This document shows, piece after piece, positions 18,038 through 25,494 of a stretch of 32,116 nucleotides of DNA. Made by a program: the position numbers and the translations under genes. Within the stretch, counting starts at the first letter, position 1. Each line of letters opens with the position of its first letter. The notes beneath the pieces were generated by a model, which was given only the letters and a program-made list of their open reading frames with translations, had not been told where the DNA came from and searched no databases. The stretch is from Candidatus Neomicrothrix sp. UBA2983 (lineage in GTDB: Bacteria; Actinomycetota; Acidimicrobiia; Acidimicrobiales; MedAcidi-G1), in the NCBI GenBank assembly GCA_002346745.1, contig DEAL01000040.1, forward strand, positions 1-32,116. The letters run 5' to 3'.

Positions 18038-19518
18038 CCACCGACGGCCGCGAGCCACTCGACGATCGCTCATTGGGCTGGCTGCGGTACCTCCACCGCA
18101 AGGCCACCACGCCCGACGACTGGAGCCGCACCGGCCGTCCGCACCCCCACTGGGACGACCGCACCGGCTCCCCGATGCTCTCCTGGCACCGCTTCGACCT
18201 GGTCGACTCCTCCTATGCCGTGGCCCTCATGGCCGACCGGACCCCCGCCTGGCGGGAGGTCTACGCCCGGGTGCTCGACGAACTGGTCGCACGCCACACC
18301 TCCTGGTGGTCGGCCTCCGACTGGCTCACGCAGTTCGGACACGACCCCGACCGAAATCGCTACCCCGAGGCCTGGCAGCCGCTCGTACCCCGGGACCTCT
18401 GGGGCGACTACGACGTCCCCGGCTGGACGGCCAACGGAATCGCCCCCTACGGCGTCCAGATGGATCCCATCGCGGCCGACGGGATGCTCTTCTTCAAGGG
18501 ATTCTTCGCCCTGCTGTTGGGCCTCCACCGCCACGTCACCGGCGACGACCACTGGAACCGGCCCTTCGAGATGATGTGCGACGGCGAGCACACCTTCACC
18601 TGGACCCACTCGGCCATCGCCGCACACCTGGCCGACCAGTGGCGACAGCGGCCGATCGGCGTGCACTGCGAGAACACCAAGATCTGGCCCTATTGACTGA
18701 GCGGCGCCGGCCTCGGTCTGAGGCTCCACGACAAGCTCCTCGGAACCGACCACCATGCCGTCTTCGACCCCTGGTGGGAGCATGCCTCGGAGCACTACGT
18801 GACCTGGAGCGAGGGACGGCCCGTTGCCATGGACCTCTACTACGACCCCGTCGTAGACGAACACGTCCCCAGCCCGCTCGGCCTCATCGCACCCGTCTGG
18901 TACCTCGCCCCCCAGCGCCCCGACGTGGCCAGGAGCGCATGGGAGTTGGCCGTCTCCGTCGCCGGGCTCGACGGCAACTCGACCGTCGGCCTCGAGGATC
19001 CGGGCTTCGCCTCCCTGCTGGCACTCCAGACCGGCGAATTCGACGACGGACGCATCCGTCGCCGCCTGTGGGAGGCCCTCGACGACCTGCACGAACCCAC
19101 TCGGGACCAAGGGAGTGGCGAATTCACGTTCGGCTTCGGCTTGGAGGAGCCCCATCCACGCGGGCAACTCAACGCCCGGGCGATGGCCGGCTGGGTGTGT
19201 CGACCGGGTGCCTGGAGCCGGATCTTCGAGTTACCTTCCGACGGGCGCTTCACGGCGCCCACCGTCTCAGGCGTGGACTTCCCCGACGTCGCCCTCAGTG
19301 AAGCCCGCTGGGACGGGACCGCGCTGCACCTGGCTGCCGTCCACCGCAACCCGGCCGCCGGCGGGTTCACCGAGGTCACGGTCTCGAACCTGCCCCCCGG
19401 CGGGAACTGGCACCTCCAAGGTGCGGACACGAGCCCCGTCCCCGTCGAGGAGGCGGCAGGAAGCGCACCACTCCGACTCGTCCCCGACGGCCGCCAGCAC
19501 CAGGTGCGGCGGAACTGA
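18034..19518 (+). CDS. Candidate selenoprotein: linalool dehydratase/isomerase-like, Sec at the catalytic Cys position
   Basis: One frame of 495 codons interrupted only by TGA at codon 221 (18694-18696). The part before it (SSYAVALMADRTPAWREVY, the ENTKIWPY block) and after it (LRLHDKLLGTDHH) together match the Ldi family. In Castellaniella linalool dehydratase/isomerase, as I recall it, catalytic Cys171 and Cys180 lie nine residues apart, the latter followed by a …YDRLHGTD block. Here Cys212 and TGA221 have the same spacing and LHDKLLGTD follows. TGA therefore replaces the second catalytic Cys, and a SECIS-like hairpin follows. Ldi hydrates, dehydrates or isomerises terpene alcohols; the real substrate is open. 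Residues ~390-494 add a beta-rich C-terminal domain. No signal peptide is visible. ATGA overlap with the DDAH-like gene. Alternative: nonsense mutation. Confidence 0.75.
18697..18726 (+). promoter_or_regulatory. Putative bacterial SECIS element of the linalool-dehydratase-like gene
   Basis: The upper stem is GCCTC/GAGGC (18710-18714 and 18720-18724) with apical loop GGTCT, beginning 18 nt after the TGA. A lower GAG/CTC pairing is possible. The loop begins with GG followed by T, the same GGUCU found in the apical loop of the E. coli fdhF SECIS. Distance, loop size and G position all fit the bacterial SECIS rule. Confidence 0.68.
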
Positions 19519-19543
19519 GCGCCACCGGGCTCAGACAAGGCGA

Positions 19544-19560
19544 CGGAGCACCCCGCTCCG
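19544..19560 (+). terminator. Possible terminator hairpin
   Basis: A 6-bp stem CGGAGC/GCTCCG with loop ACCCC, 25 nt after the stop of the linalool-dehydratase-like gene. No T tract follows. The rest of 19519-19752 shows only the promoter-like elements listed next. Confidence 0.35.
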
Positions 19561-19672
19561 ACCGACCATGAACCGCCGACCCGGGTTGTCGCCTCGAGCA
19601 CCTCCCTGCACAAGCCGGCCTGGGCGGGTAGACGTGCGATTCCTCGAGATGCCCGGCTGGTGAGCGGCCCGT

Positions 19673-19701
19673 TTGACCGCCGGAGGGGATCGGCACATGC
19701 T
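19673..19701 (+). promoter_or_regulatory. Promoter-like element before the first paralogue
   Basis: TTGACC at 19673 and CATGCT at 19696 with a 17-nt spacer. The same arrangement precedes the second paralogue, which argues for function although the -10 box is far from TATAAT. Confidence 0.45.
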
Positions 19702-19752
19702 GGTGGGCGAGGCGGGTCCGAGCGGGGCGTGCCCGGAGGCGAGGAGTCCGCC

Positions 19753-20046
19753 ATGTCCGTGAAGGTCCACGTCGCGTTCCCGTGCCAGGAGGGCAGGGGG
19801 CCCGAACTGGTCGAATTCATGAGGACAGCCGCCCTCGGCGCCCGGAAGGCACCCGGAAACGAGGGCATCGAGGTCTTCACCGACGCCGACGACCCCGACA
19901 TGGTCATCCACCTCCAGACCTGGGCCGACCGGGCCGCACGGGAGACCTACATCGCCACGCTGGTCGAGTCAGGGGCCATGGGCCAGGTCTCGGCGTTCCT
20001 GGCCGGACCGCTCCAGAGCACCTACCTCGACCCCACCGACATCTGA
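19753..20046 (+). CDS. Small alpha/beta-barrel (ABM-like) protein, tandem copy 1
   Basis: A 97-residue protein resembling antibiotic-biosynthesis-monooxygenase/YgiN-type dimeric alpha/beta barrels: strand VKVHVAFPCQEG, helix PELVEFMRTA, strand IEVFTDADDPDMVIHLQTW, helix and C-terminal strand. Such proteins are small monooxygenases or have unknown roles. GAGGAG lies 7 nt before the ATG. It shares the FPCQEG and Y-L-D-ending blocks with the next gene. No catalytic residue can be named. Confidence 0.75.
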   Translation: MSVKVHVAFPCQEGRGPELVEFMRTAALGARKAPGNEGIEVFTDADDPDMVIHLQTWADRAARETYIATLVESGAMGQVSAFLAGPLQSTYLDPTDI

Positions 20047-20054
20047 ACCGCCAT

Positions 20055-20084
20055 TTGACGCCCGCCCCGGCCGTGCTGAATGCT
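20055..20084 (+). promoter_or_regulatory. Promoter-like element before the second paralogue
   Basis: TTGACG at 20055 and AATGCT at 20079 with an 18-nt spacer, parallel to the element at 19673. It is followed by a leader (TGCTGG…CGAGGCGGG…GGGGCGTGCCC) nearly the same as in the first copy. Confidence 0.45.
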
Positions 20085-20133
20085 GGGGCGAGGCGGGCCC
20101 GACGGGGGCGTGCCCCAACGAGAGGCGGACACC

Positions 20134-20430
20134 ATGTCCCACACCATCCACGTCGTCTTCCCGTGCCAGGAGGGCAAGGGGGCCGACCTGCTCGGAATCC
20201 TGAACGAGATTCTGGGAGACACCCGCGCCTTCGACGGCTGCGAGTCCATCGAAGTCTACACCAACAGCGACAACCCGGACACGGTCATCCTCTGGGAGAA
20301 GTTCGAGACCCGGGCCCACCACGAGGCCTACCTGGCCTGGCGCATCGAAAACGGCATGCTCGACGTGCTCGGCCCGATCCTGGCCAGCGACGCCGAGTTC
20401 AACTACCTCGACGACCACCCCGACATCTGA
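20134..20430 (+). CDS. Small alpha/beta-barrel (ABM-like) protein, tandem copy 2
   Basis: A 98-residue paralogue of the preceding protein, with the same FPCQEGKG start block, a central IEVYTNSDNPDTVILWEKF strand region and a Y-L-D ending followed by DI. The duplication includes about 60 bp of leader and the promoter-like boxes, so it arose as one tandem unit. The proteins have diverged considerably, mostly in the helices, so the copies may have different substrates or form a heterodimer. The gene converges with the DUF6159-like gene. Confidence 0.78.
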   Translation: MSHTIHVVFPCQEGKGADLLGILNEILGDTRAFDGCESIEVYTNSDNPDTVILWEKFETRAHHEAYLAWRIENGMLDVLGPILASDAEFNYLDDHPDI

Positions 20431-20453
20431 GCCACGTCCGGCCGCGACCGGCG

Positions 20454-20471
20454 CGCCGCTACTTCGCGGCG
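20454..20471. terminator. Hairpin at the end of the DUF6159-like gene
   Basis: A 6-bp stem CGCCGC/GCGGCG with loop TACTTC, covering the stop codon of the minus-strand gene where it converges with the second paralogue. A weak candidate for bidirectional termination. Confidence 0.35.
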
Positions 20472-21292
20472 AAGCTGTCGGACAGGGTCGACTGCTCGAA
20501 GCCATCGGGGACGGAGCCCGAGGTGGCATACAGGTAGAGCGCCGTCTGGAAGATCGCCGACAGTGCGGCCAGCACGACCACCACGACGGCGATCCAGAGG
20601 ACACTGACCACAAGGCCCGCGACGAAGGCGGCCTCTCCCAACGCGCCCGCAAGCACCAGCACGGCCACCACCGGAAGCATCGCCACGAACCCCAGCAGGC
20701 CGAAGCCGACCTGGCCGGCGATGTTCTCGCCCCAGGTCTGCTTCAGGTGACTCGCCGAGGACTTGAGGCCCTCGATCGGCCCCTGGTCGTCGATCACGAT
20801 GGCGGGCACCACGAGGAAGGTGGCGACCTCCCAGGCCGCGCCGATGATGCCCAGCACAATCCGTCCCAACCACCCGGCCCGCTCCTTCAGGGTCTCGAGG
20901 ATCAGGCCGACCGTCGTCTTCAGGATCGCCCACGGCACGAGGCCGCCCAGCCGTGCCATCGCCCGCCGGATGGCCGAGCCGACAGTCGGGTCGCCGCCCG
21001 TCAGGCGCTCGTACGCGCCGGCCACCAGCGCCCCGTTGAAGAACACGCTCACGATGCCGAGCACCATGGCGCTGACGACAGCGACCACGATCAGGACGCC
21101 CGACGCCTCCGAGCCCTCGGCACCCGCAGATGAATCGGTGTCCATCGACAGCAACGTCGGCACCCAGATCGTGGCCAGCAGCACGACCGACAGGAAGAGC
21201 GACAGCACCGGCAGGGCCAGCAGTTCCCGGTCCTTCCTCAGGACCCCCCAGGAGACCTTCGCCATCGTCCAGGTGTTCGAGAGGCGTCGCAT
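20459..21292 (-). CDS. DUF6159-like polytopic membrane protein
   Basis: A 277-residue integral membrane protein with about five or six hydrophobic segments (near residues 28-48, 70-95, 115-135, 150-175, 195-225 and 230-255). The start MRRLSNTWTMAKVSWGVLRKDREL and the segment FFNGALVAGAYERLTGGDPTVGSA are typical of the uncharacterised DUF6159 family of actinobacteria. Its function is unknown. The ATG 21292 is chosen because the family begins there; the frame stays open to 21388 but that part looks unconserved. It is divergent from the zinc-ribbon gene. Confidence 0.75.
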   Translation of the reverse strand: MRRLSNTWTMAKVSWGVLRKDRELLALPVLSLFLSVVLLATIWVPTLLSMDTDSSAGAEGSEASGVLIVVAVVSAMVLGIVSVFFNGALVAGAYERLTGGDPTVGSAIRRAMARLGGLVPWAILKTTVGLILETLKERAGWLGRIVLGIIGAAWEVATFLVVPAIVIDDQGPIEGLKSSASHLKQTWGENIAGQVGFGLLGFVAMLPVVAVLVLAGALGEAAFVAGLVVSVLWIAVVVVVLAALSAIFQTALYLYATSGSVPDGFEQSTLSDSFAAK

Positions 21293-21399
21293 GGGCCAGA
21301 AGTTATCGCGGTCCTTTCGTCTGGCGTCCGCGTCTGACAGGATCAATGCGTCGCCCGGCGACGACCCTTTGTTCCCACCCATGACCACGAGGTACCCCC

Positions 21400-21591
21400 A
21401 TGGCCACCTACCAATGCGCCTCCTGCGGCATGTCCGTCAACGCCACCTGCGGCGCCTGCGACGCGCCGCTCGTGAACGACGTCCTCACCAAGGACGACGG
21501 CTCGACCGTGCAGGTCTCCCGCTGCCCCAACGACCACGGCAAGATCAAGTCGCCGATGTGCTGCGGCGACGACATGGCCTGCGCCCTCTGA
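21400..21591 (+). CDS. Small zinc-ribbon-like protein
   Basis: A 63-residue Cys-rich protein with CASC near residue 6, CGAC near residue 17, CPNDHG near residue 42 and MCCGDDMAC at the end, enough ligands for one or two zinc sites. A regulatory or metal-binding role is possible, but none is known. It ends 10 nt before the yaaA start, so the two are probably one transcript. I cannot assign a named family. Confidence 0.68.
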   Translation: MATYQCASCGMSVNATCGACDAPLVNDVLTKDDGSTVQVSRCPNDHGKIKSPMCCGDDMACAL

Positions 21592-21601
21592 CCCGACGGG
21601 T

Positions 21602-22402
21602 GTGGCACAACTGATCCTGCTGCCTCCCTCGGAGGGCAAGGCCCCCGGCGGTAACGGTCCACCCTGGCATCGGGTCGACCAGTCCTTCCCTGACCTGGCC
21701 GAGGACCGCCGCGGGGCGATCCGAGCACTCTCCACCGCGATGGAGGGCAGCCTCGACGCACGCACGAAACTGCTCGGGGTCGGCGCGGCGAAGGCCGAGG
21801 AGGCCACCGCCGCCAACCTCGCCGTCGACACCGCAGCGACGCTCCCCGCCATCGAGCGGTACACCGGCGTGCTCTACGACGCCCTCGACGCCGCCTCGCT
21901 GCCCGCCCGCTCCCGCCGCCGGCTGGAGCAGCAGGTCGTGGTGTTCTCGGGCCTGTGGGGTGCCGTCCGGGCCCACGACCCGATCCCCGACTACAAGCTG
22001 AAGATGGACGCCACCCTCCCGGGCCTCGGCAAGCCGGCCCGGTTCTGGAAGGGACGGCTCACGGCCGCCCTCGCCGAGGCAGCCGCCGGCACCGTCTGGG
22101 ACCTCCTCCCCAACGAACACGCCGCCGCCTGGGACTCCTCCATCGCCGGCCACCGCATCCGCGTGAGGTTCCTCGACGACGTCGAGCGCAACGGCGAACG
22201 CACCCTGACCACCGTGTCCCACTGGAACAAACTCCTGAAGGGCGCCCTCGTCCGCCACCTGCTCGCCCACCCACTCGACGACCCCGACGGCCTCGCCGAC
22301 TTCGAGCACCCCGAGGGCTACGCCTACCGCCGTGACCTGAGCACCTCGCAGTCCACGGGCACCGGCACCACCACCGAAGTGGCCCTCGTCGCCGTGCGCT
22401 GA
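21602..22402 (+). CDS. yaaA: Peroxide-stress protein YaaA
   Basis: A 266-residue YaaA (DUF328) protein. The N-terminal signature LILLPPSEGKAPGG is diagnostic. LYDALDAASLP, QVVVFSGLWGAVRAHDPIPDYKLK, WDLLPNEHAAAW and HWNKLLKG are further family blocks. In E. coli, YaaA binds DNA and lowers damage from peroxide by limiting free iron; it acts in the cytosol. The GTG start lies directly before the first strand. The gene follows the zinc-ribbon gene closely. Confidence 0.92.
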   Translation: MAQLILLPPSEGKAPGGNGPPWHRVDQSFPDLAEDRRGAIRALSTAMEGSLDARTKLLGVGAAKAEEATAANLAVDTAATLPAIERYTGVLYDALDAASLPARSRRRLEQQVVVFSGLWGAVRAHDPIPDYKLKMDATLPGLGKPARFWKGRLTAALAEAAAGTVWDLLPNEHAAAWDSSIAGHRIRVRFLDDVERNGERTLTTVSHWNKLLKGALVRHLLAHPLDDPDGLADFEHPEGYAYRRDLSTSQSTGTGTTTEVALVAVR

Positions 22403-22466
22403 CCCCCCGTTCTCCTTCCCTCCTCCCGCTGTCCCCCACCCTGCCCCGGCTACCGTCGGCGGGCAC

Positions 22467-23219
22467 ATGGCCGACACACTCCGCATCGCCACCTGCAACG
22501 TCCGCAACGGCCGGGCACTCGACGGTCGAAACGCCTGGCCCTTCCGACGCCGGCGCCTGCTCGACTACCTCGACTCGCTCGACGCCGACGTGCTCGCCCT
22601 CCAGGAGGCGTTCGCCTTCCAGGTCCGGGCCGTCGCCGAGGCCCTGCCCGACCACCGGGTCATCGGCCACGGCCGCAGCCGGCGCCGCCGTGGCGAACAG
22701 GTGCCGATCCTCGTCCGCGACGACCGACTGGACGTCCACTGCGAGCGCACCCTCTGGCTCTCGGAATCCCCCGACCGGCCCGGCTCCCGGCTCCCCGGCG
22801 CCCGGTTCCCCCGCATCTCCACCGTCGCCGACCTCCACGACGCTGCCACGGGTCGCACGTTCACGCTCGCCAACACCCACCTCGACGCCGACGACCCGGA
22901 ACGACGCCGCCACGCCGCCGAGATCCTGGCCGACTGGGCCGCCGACTGGACGGCACCGGTGCTCGTCGGCGACCTCAACGCCACCATCGATGCGCCGGAA
23001 CTCGCCCCCCTCCTCGCCACGGGCCTCCGAGACGCCCTCCCCCGCGACGCTCCCGGAACCGACCACGGCTTCACCGGCCGCACCGACGGTCCACGAATCG
23101 ACCACGTACTCGTGGACCCGTCCTGGAGGGTGGCCGCTGCTACCGTCGCCGTCCGGGAGGGACGGCCGCCCAGCGACCACTGGGCCGTAGTCGTCGACCT
23201 GTCCGCCTCAACCCTCTGA
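22467..23219 (+). CDS. Endonuclease/exonuclease/phosphatase-family protein
   Basis: A 250-residue EEP-superfamily metal-dependent phosphodiesterase. The catalytic blocks appear in order: ATCNVRNG (Asn), ALQEAF (metal Glu), NTHLDADD (His), VGDLNATID (Asp/Asn), RIDHVLVD and a final SDHWAVVVD (Asp-His pair). Family members cut DNA, RNA, phosphoinositides or sphingomyelin; this compact form gives no clear substrate. No signal peptide is evident, so it is likely cytosolic. The ATG directly precedes the first strand. Confidence 0.88.
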   Translation: MADTLRIATCNVRNGRALDGRNAWPFRRRRLLDYLDSLDADVLALQEAFAFQVRAVAEALPDHRVIGHGRSRRRRGEQVPILVRDDRLDVHCERTLWLSESPDRPGSRLPGARFPRISTVADLHDAATGRTFTLANTHLDADDPERRRHAAEILADWAADWTAPVLVGDLNATIDAPELAPLLATGLRDALPRDAPGTDHGFTGRTDGPRIDHVLVDPSWRVAAATVAVREGRPPSDHWAVVVDLSASTL

Positions 23220-23238
23220 AACGACCCGGAGCCACCCC

Positions 23239-23481
23239 ATGTGCATGACCTGCATGACCGGCGCCGAGGCCATGCTCCTCAACGGGGCGGGCCTCACCGC
23301 CCTCGGCCGCGTCGGCCTGCGGCGCCTACGGCACGGCGGCGCCGACCCCGACGAGGCCGCCAGGGCCCGGCGCCTCGACGAGGAGTTCCTCCGCTCTATG
23401 GACCTCGACCCAGCCTCGGTCCTGGGACCTGCACCCGCCCCGTCCAGACCCCTCGGGCACCACCGCCACGTCGATGCCTGA
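23239..23481 (+). CDS. Small hypothetical protein with an N-terminal CxxC
   Basis: An 80-residue protein beginning MCMTCMTG, followed by a hydrophobic, Gly/Leu-rich stretch and a charged C-terminal half. CMTC could bind a metal or be redox active. CCGGAG lies before the ATG. Its last 8 nt overlap the next gene, and that gene overlaps the third by 4, so the three are translationally coupled. No family is recognised. Confidence 0.6.
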   Translation: MCMTCMTGAEAMLLNGAGLTALGRVGLRRLRHGGADPDEAARARRLDEEFLRSMDLDPASVLGPAPAPSRPLGHHRHVDA

Positions 23482-23659
23482 AGCCCCCCGGCGAGGCGTC
23501 CTCGCCTGGTCCCTCACCTTCGTCGCCTATGTGGCGCTCGGCTACGCCACCAAGGGCCTGGTCCTGAACTGGATCGTCGGCCCCCTCTTCCCGCTGCTCG
23601 CCCTCGTCATCCTCCCCCGGATCCTGCGCCGCCAACCCGACGGGGAGCGCACGCCATGA
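23474..23659 (+). CDS. Small membrane protein
   Basis: A 61-residue protein with two hydrophobic segments (about 10-27 and 30-48) joined by a short turn, then a basic tail RILRRQPDG. It is a two-span small membrane protein of unknown function. It overlaps both neighbours (8 nt upstream, ATGA downstream), suggesting joint production with the DUF457-like protein, perhaps as its subunit. Confidence 0.62.
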   Translation: MPEAPRRGVLAWSLTFVAYVALGYATKGLVLNWIVGPLFPLLALVILPRILRRQPDGERTP

Positions 23660-24519
23660 GTTGGGCGGCCCACGAGTTCGAGAACTACGTCATCCAGCGC
23701 CACGTCGGCGTCAAGGTGTCGTTCCTCGGCATCGTGCTCGGCACCCTCTCCCCCGACCTGTTCACCAAGTCGCTCGTCTACAGCTCCGACGACCCCGCCC
23801 AGTTCCACCGGGGCTGGCCCGGTGTCGGCTTCAGCCACTCGCTCCTCTTCGGCGTGGTCCTCGCCCTGCTCGCCCTGGCGGTCACCCGCAGCCGGAGCTG
23901 GTCGCTCGGCATCCTCATCGGCCAGTGGGCCCACGTGTTCACCGACATCGCCGACACCGCCGGTGTCATGCCGTTCTTCCCGTTCTCGACCGAGCCAGTC
24001 ACCATCAGCATGTGGCGACACGCCGCCGCCGAGGGCGCCTACGGCGACGCCGCCGCCTACTACTCCAGCCTCGGCGGCGTCTGGGACCTTTTCTGGCTGG
24101 TCGTCCTCGTGCTGGTCGCCCGCCGCACCCTCACCGCCGACTACTTCCGCACCACGATCGTGCCCGCCGACCCCCGCGTCTGGGCCTGGCTGCACCGTCG
24201 CACCGGCCTCGGCGAGCGGGGGCTCCTCACCCTCTACCGGGGCCTCTGCTTCTACGGCGCCGGCCGGATGGTCTCGTGGTTCCTCTACGCCCGCCTCGGC
24301 GCCAAGACCCCGTTCCAACCGGTCTGGGACGGCCCCTCCTACCTCACCTCCTTCAACGACCTCTCCGACGCCGGCCCGGTCGAGGTGCTGTGGCGCTCGG
24401 CGCTCGGCGGCCTCCTCTTCGCCGTCTTCCTCTGGCTACTGTGGCGGCTCCTCGGCGCCCGCCTCTGGCGACGAGGCGTCGACCCGCCCAGTGTCGAGCG
24501 GAAGCGCACCTTCCTGTGA
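23656..24519 (+). CDS. Polytopic membrane protein resembling metal-dependent hydrolases (DUF457/YdjM type)
   Basis: A 287-residue membrane protein. It begins MSWAAHEFENYVIQRH and has GTLSPDLFTKS, then HRGWPGVGFSHSLLFGV and GQWAHVFTDIADTAG. This arrangement of His and Asp around the first membrane segments is typical of the YdjM/DUF457 inner-membrane metal-dependent hydrolase group. Several further hydrophobic segments follow. Substrate and physiological role are unknown. It starts by ATGA overlap with the small membrane protein. Confidence 0.6.
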   Translation: MSWAAHEFENYVIQRHVGVKVSFLGIVLGTLSPDLFTKSLVYSSDDPAQFHRGWPGVGFSHSLLFGVVLALLALAVTRSRSWSLGILIGQWAHVFTDIADTAGVMPFFPFSTEPVTISMWRHAAAEGAYGDAAAYYSSLGGVWDLFWLVVLVLVARRTLTADYFRTTIVPADPRVWAWLHRRTGLGERGLLTLYRGLCFYGAGRMVSWFLYARLGAKTPFQPVWDGPSYLTSFNDLSDAGPVEVLWRSALGGLLFAVFLWLLWRLLGARLWRRGVDPPSVERKRTFL

Positions 24520-24550
24520 GGCACCATCCCCGAGACCCCGGGAGGCAACC

Positions 24551-25420
24551 GTGATCCGGCCCACGATCCTCGACGGCGGCATGGGCCAGGAGCTCATCCG
24601 CCGAGGCGCCCCCCGCTCCGGTGAACTCTGGTCAGCCTGGGCGATGCTCGAGAACCCCGAACTCGTCTCCGGGGTGCACGCCGACTACGTGGCCGCCGGA
24701 TGCGACGTCCTGACCACCAACACCTACGCCACCTTCGCCGACCGGCTGGTCGAGCACGGCCTCGGCGAGCGGGCCGAGGAACTCACCCGGCACGCCGGCG
24801 TGCTCGCCCGCCAGGCAGCCGACGCCGCCGACCGTCCCGTGCTGGTCGCCGGCTCCCTGCCGCCGCTGCGCGGCAGCTACAGCCCCGACCCGGACGGCAC
24901 ATACGAGGAGCTCCGTGACGAGTACCTGGTCATGGTGGGGCAGCTCGCGGACCACGTCGACCTGTTCCTCTGCGAGACCATGGGCGCCCTCCACGAGGCC
25001 CGTGCCGCCACCGACGCCGCCCGAACCGCCGGCCTGCCGGTCTGGGTCGCCTACACGATGCAGGGCGGCGACGGCCTCCACCTGCTCGACGGCACGTCCT
25101 TCACCGAGGCCGCCGACCGGGTCGAGGCCGACGCCCACCTCCTCAACTGCAGCCCACCCGAGCAGGTCACCGCCGCCCTCCCCCTCCTCCGTGACGCCAC
25201 CGACGGCCCGATCGGCGCCTACGCCAACGCCTTCCACGACATGCCCAAGGGTTGGAAGGGTCGCCAGGGCGACGCCCTTCCCGAGGGCCGGACCGACATG
25301 GGCGTCGAACGCTACGCCGAGGCGGTCCGCCACTGGGTCGAACTCGGCGCCAACATCGTCGGCGGATGCTGCGAGATCGGCCCTGAGCACATCGCCCACA
25401 TCGCCTCCGAACTGCACTGA
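24551..25420 (+). CDS. Homocysteine S-methyltransferase family protein
   Basis: A 289-residue cobalamin-independent homocysteine methyltransferase domain. ILDGGMGQELIRRG is the N-terminal signature. LLNCSPPEQV and IVGGCCEIGPEHI supply the three zinc-binding Cys that activate homocysteine thiolate. The single-domain size matches MmuM-type enzymes, which use S-methylmethionine or S-adenosylmethionine; relatives also methylate selenocysteine. The start is the GTG with CGGGAGG just upstream. A hairpin follows the gene. Confidence 0.9.
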   Translation: MIRPTILDGGMGQELIRRGAPRSGELWSAWAMLENPELVSGVHADYVAAGCDVLTTNTYATFADRLVEHGLGERAEELTRHAGVLARQAADAADRPVLVAGSLPPLRGSYSPDPDGTYEELRDEYLVMVGQLADHVDLFLCETMGALHEARAATDAARTAGLPVWVAYTMQGGDGLHLLDGTSFTEAADRVEADAHLLNCSPPEQVTAALPLLRDATDGPIGAYANAFHDMPKGWKGRQGDALPEGRTDMGVERYAEAVRHWVELGANIVGGCCEIGPEHIAHIASELH

Positions 25421-25430
25421 CCCGACGCTG

Positions 25431-25451
25431 CCGGATCGAAGCAGGATCCGG
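25431..25451 (+). terminator. Candidate terminator after the homocysteine methyltransferase
   Basis: A perfect 7-bp stem CCGGATC/GATCCGG with loop GAAGCAG, 10 nt after the stop. No T run follows. Confidence 0.5.
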
Positions 25452-25494
25452 ACCGGACGCACCGGCGCCCGCGCCTCTTTCCTAGGGTGATGGC

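Noticed and set aside
10434..19518. Global reassignment of TGA to an amino acid
   Set aside because: TGA is the normal stop of many genes here (for example rmuC, aceB, the flavin monooxygenase and yaaA). Only two TGAs are internal, both at Cys positions.
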